Origin: CAZWDL01 sp964632995
GTDB lineage: Bacteria > Bacteroidota > Bacteroidia > Chitinophagales > Saprospiraceae
Direction: 5' to 3'
Assembly: GCA_964632995.1 (NCBI GenBank)
Contig: CAZWDL010000016.1
Span: 14,994 to 78,993, forward strand
Length of the DNA: 64,000 bases
In this document: piece after piece, positions 63,715-64,000 of the stretch
How positions within the stretch are numbered: the stretch's first letter is position 1
Layout: every line of letters starts with the position of its first letter
Position numbers and translations under genes: made by a program
The notes under the pieces: generated by a model
Seen by the model: only the letters and a program-made list of their open reading frames with translations
Database searches by the model: none
What the model was told of the DNA's origin: nothing

Positions 63715-63760
63715 CGGAGCGAGGGCGGGCGAAGGCCCGCACCGACGAAGGAGGTCGAGG
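63715..63760. repeat. Dispersed G+C-rich repeat, copy 2
   Basis: 63728-63754 is identical over 27 bp with 14801-14827. GCGGGC-GAAG-GCCCGC (63725-63740) is a perfect 6-bp hairpin. Confidence 0.65.
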
Positions 63761-63921
63761 TGGGGAAGCGCCCCGGTTTGTTTGTGGAGGAACTCTTATC
63801 CAGTGTTTCGATAAACAGTTTTTTGATGATGGACGCCGGCATCAGAGCTCGCGTCCTTTTTTCATTCCTTTTTGGAGCATGTGCTCTCATCGATGATTTG
63901 AAGATCCATGATCTGTGCGTT

Positions 63922-63960
63922 CCGCCCCCCCTCCCTGCCCCGGGGGTGTTGATTACCCAT
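63922..63960. repeat. Dispersed repeat, inverted ATGGGTAATC block
   Basis: On the minus strand this reads ATGGGTAATC-AACACCCCCG-GGGCAGGGAG-GGGGGG, similar to the block beginning at 14764. The last 400 bp of the window otherwise show no supported gene. Confidence 0.5.
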
Positions 63961-64000
63961 AAGTTCGGTTTTGGCTACTTCTACGGTTCGTCTGTTCATC

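Noticed and set aside
63862..63999. 45-codon minus-strand frame at the right edge
   Set aside because: It overlaps the dispersed repeat block and cannot be judged so close to the edge.
1..64000. CRISPR arrays, tRNA or rRNA genes, prophage, integrase or transposase genes
   Set aside because: I looked for regular direct repeats with spacers, TTCRA-type arm sequences and recombinase motifs and found none.

Overview
The window looks like a chromosomal segment of a Bacteroidota bacterium, most likely from the Saprospiria (Lewinella/Haliscomenobacter-like). The pointers are type IX secretion (T9SS) sorting domains, promoters of the Bacteroidota type (TTG, about 19 bp, TAnnTTTG), an arginine pathway with a succinylornithine-type transcarbamylase, a GYDIA-type GHMP kinase with a mevalonate-pathway isomerase and reductase, homodimeric AceE, and a fairly high GC content with AT-rich promoters. 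The assignment rests on protein resemblance recalled without a search. No tRNA, rRNA, CRISPR array, integrase or insertion sequence was recognised.

Layout. 0-9 kb: the 3' end of serA, a decayed S9 peptidase relic, a class V aminotransferase, a lipoprotein sulfatase, the ligase-associated Lhr-type helicase and a damaged S8 peptidase gene. 9-19 kb: GAPDH, a secreted PD40 protein, an alkaline phosphatase, an RRM protein, the histidine-utilisation pair hutH/hutG separated by a repeat-rich spacer, the ligase-associated phosphoesterase pdeM, cutC and a sugar MFS transporter. 19.4-28.5 kb: a complete eight-gene arginine operon (GNAT, argG, argC, argD, argF', argB, argE, argH). It is preceded by a consensus promoter, a 28-residue Arg-rich leader peptide (8 Arg in its last 14 residues) and a terminator with an overlapping alternative hairpin. 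This looks like a ribosome-mediated attenuator for arginine and is the best candidate for something undescribed.

28.5-39.6 kb: a secreted hypothetical protein, an ECF sigma factor with an anti-sigma-like protein, an HD-domain protein, an HtrA/DegQ protease, comF, the translation cluster rplM-rpsI-rpsB-tsf (ending in a clear terminator) followed by pyrH, a Cys-rich hypothetical protein and a tandem universal stress protein. 39.9-49.8 kb: the pyruvate dehydrogenase genes aceE, E2 and lpd (E2 is interrupted by an in-frame TAA), then mevalonate-pathway genes (fni, HMG-CoA reductase, GHMP kinase) and an NFU-type Fe-S scaffold.

50-64 kb: a large T9SS-secreted zinc metalloprotease behind a long structured 5' leader, followed by a shortened paralogue whose catalytic Glu is replaced by Gln while all three zinc-binding His remain. 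Then come a YCF48-like T9SS protein, a two-component system with a beta-propeller sensor (kinase gene frameshifted in a T run), an AraC-type regulator, a small lipoprotein, a cupin and a c-type cytochrome lipoprotein. The right end carries a G+C-rich dispersed repeat also found near 14.8 kb.

Five genes are disrupted: two by in-frame TAA codons and three by one-base shifts at homopolymers. Some may be sequencing errors, so raw reads should be consulted before calling them pseudogenes.
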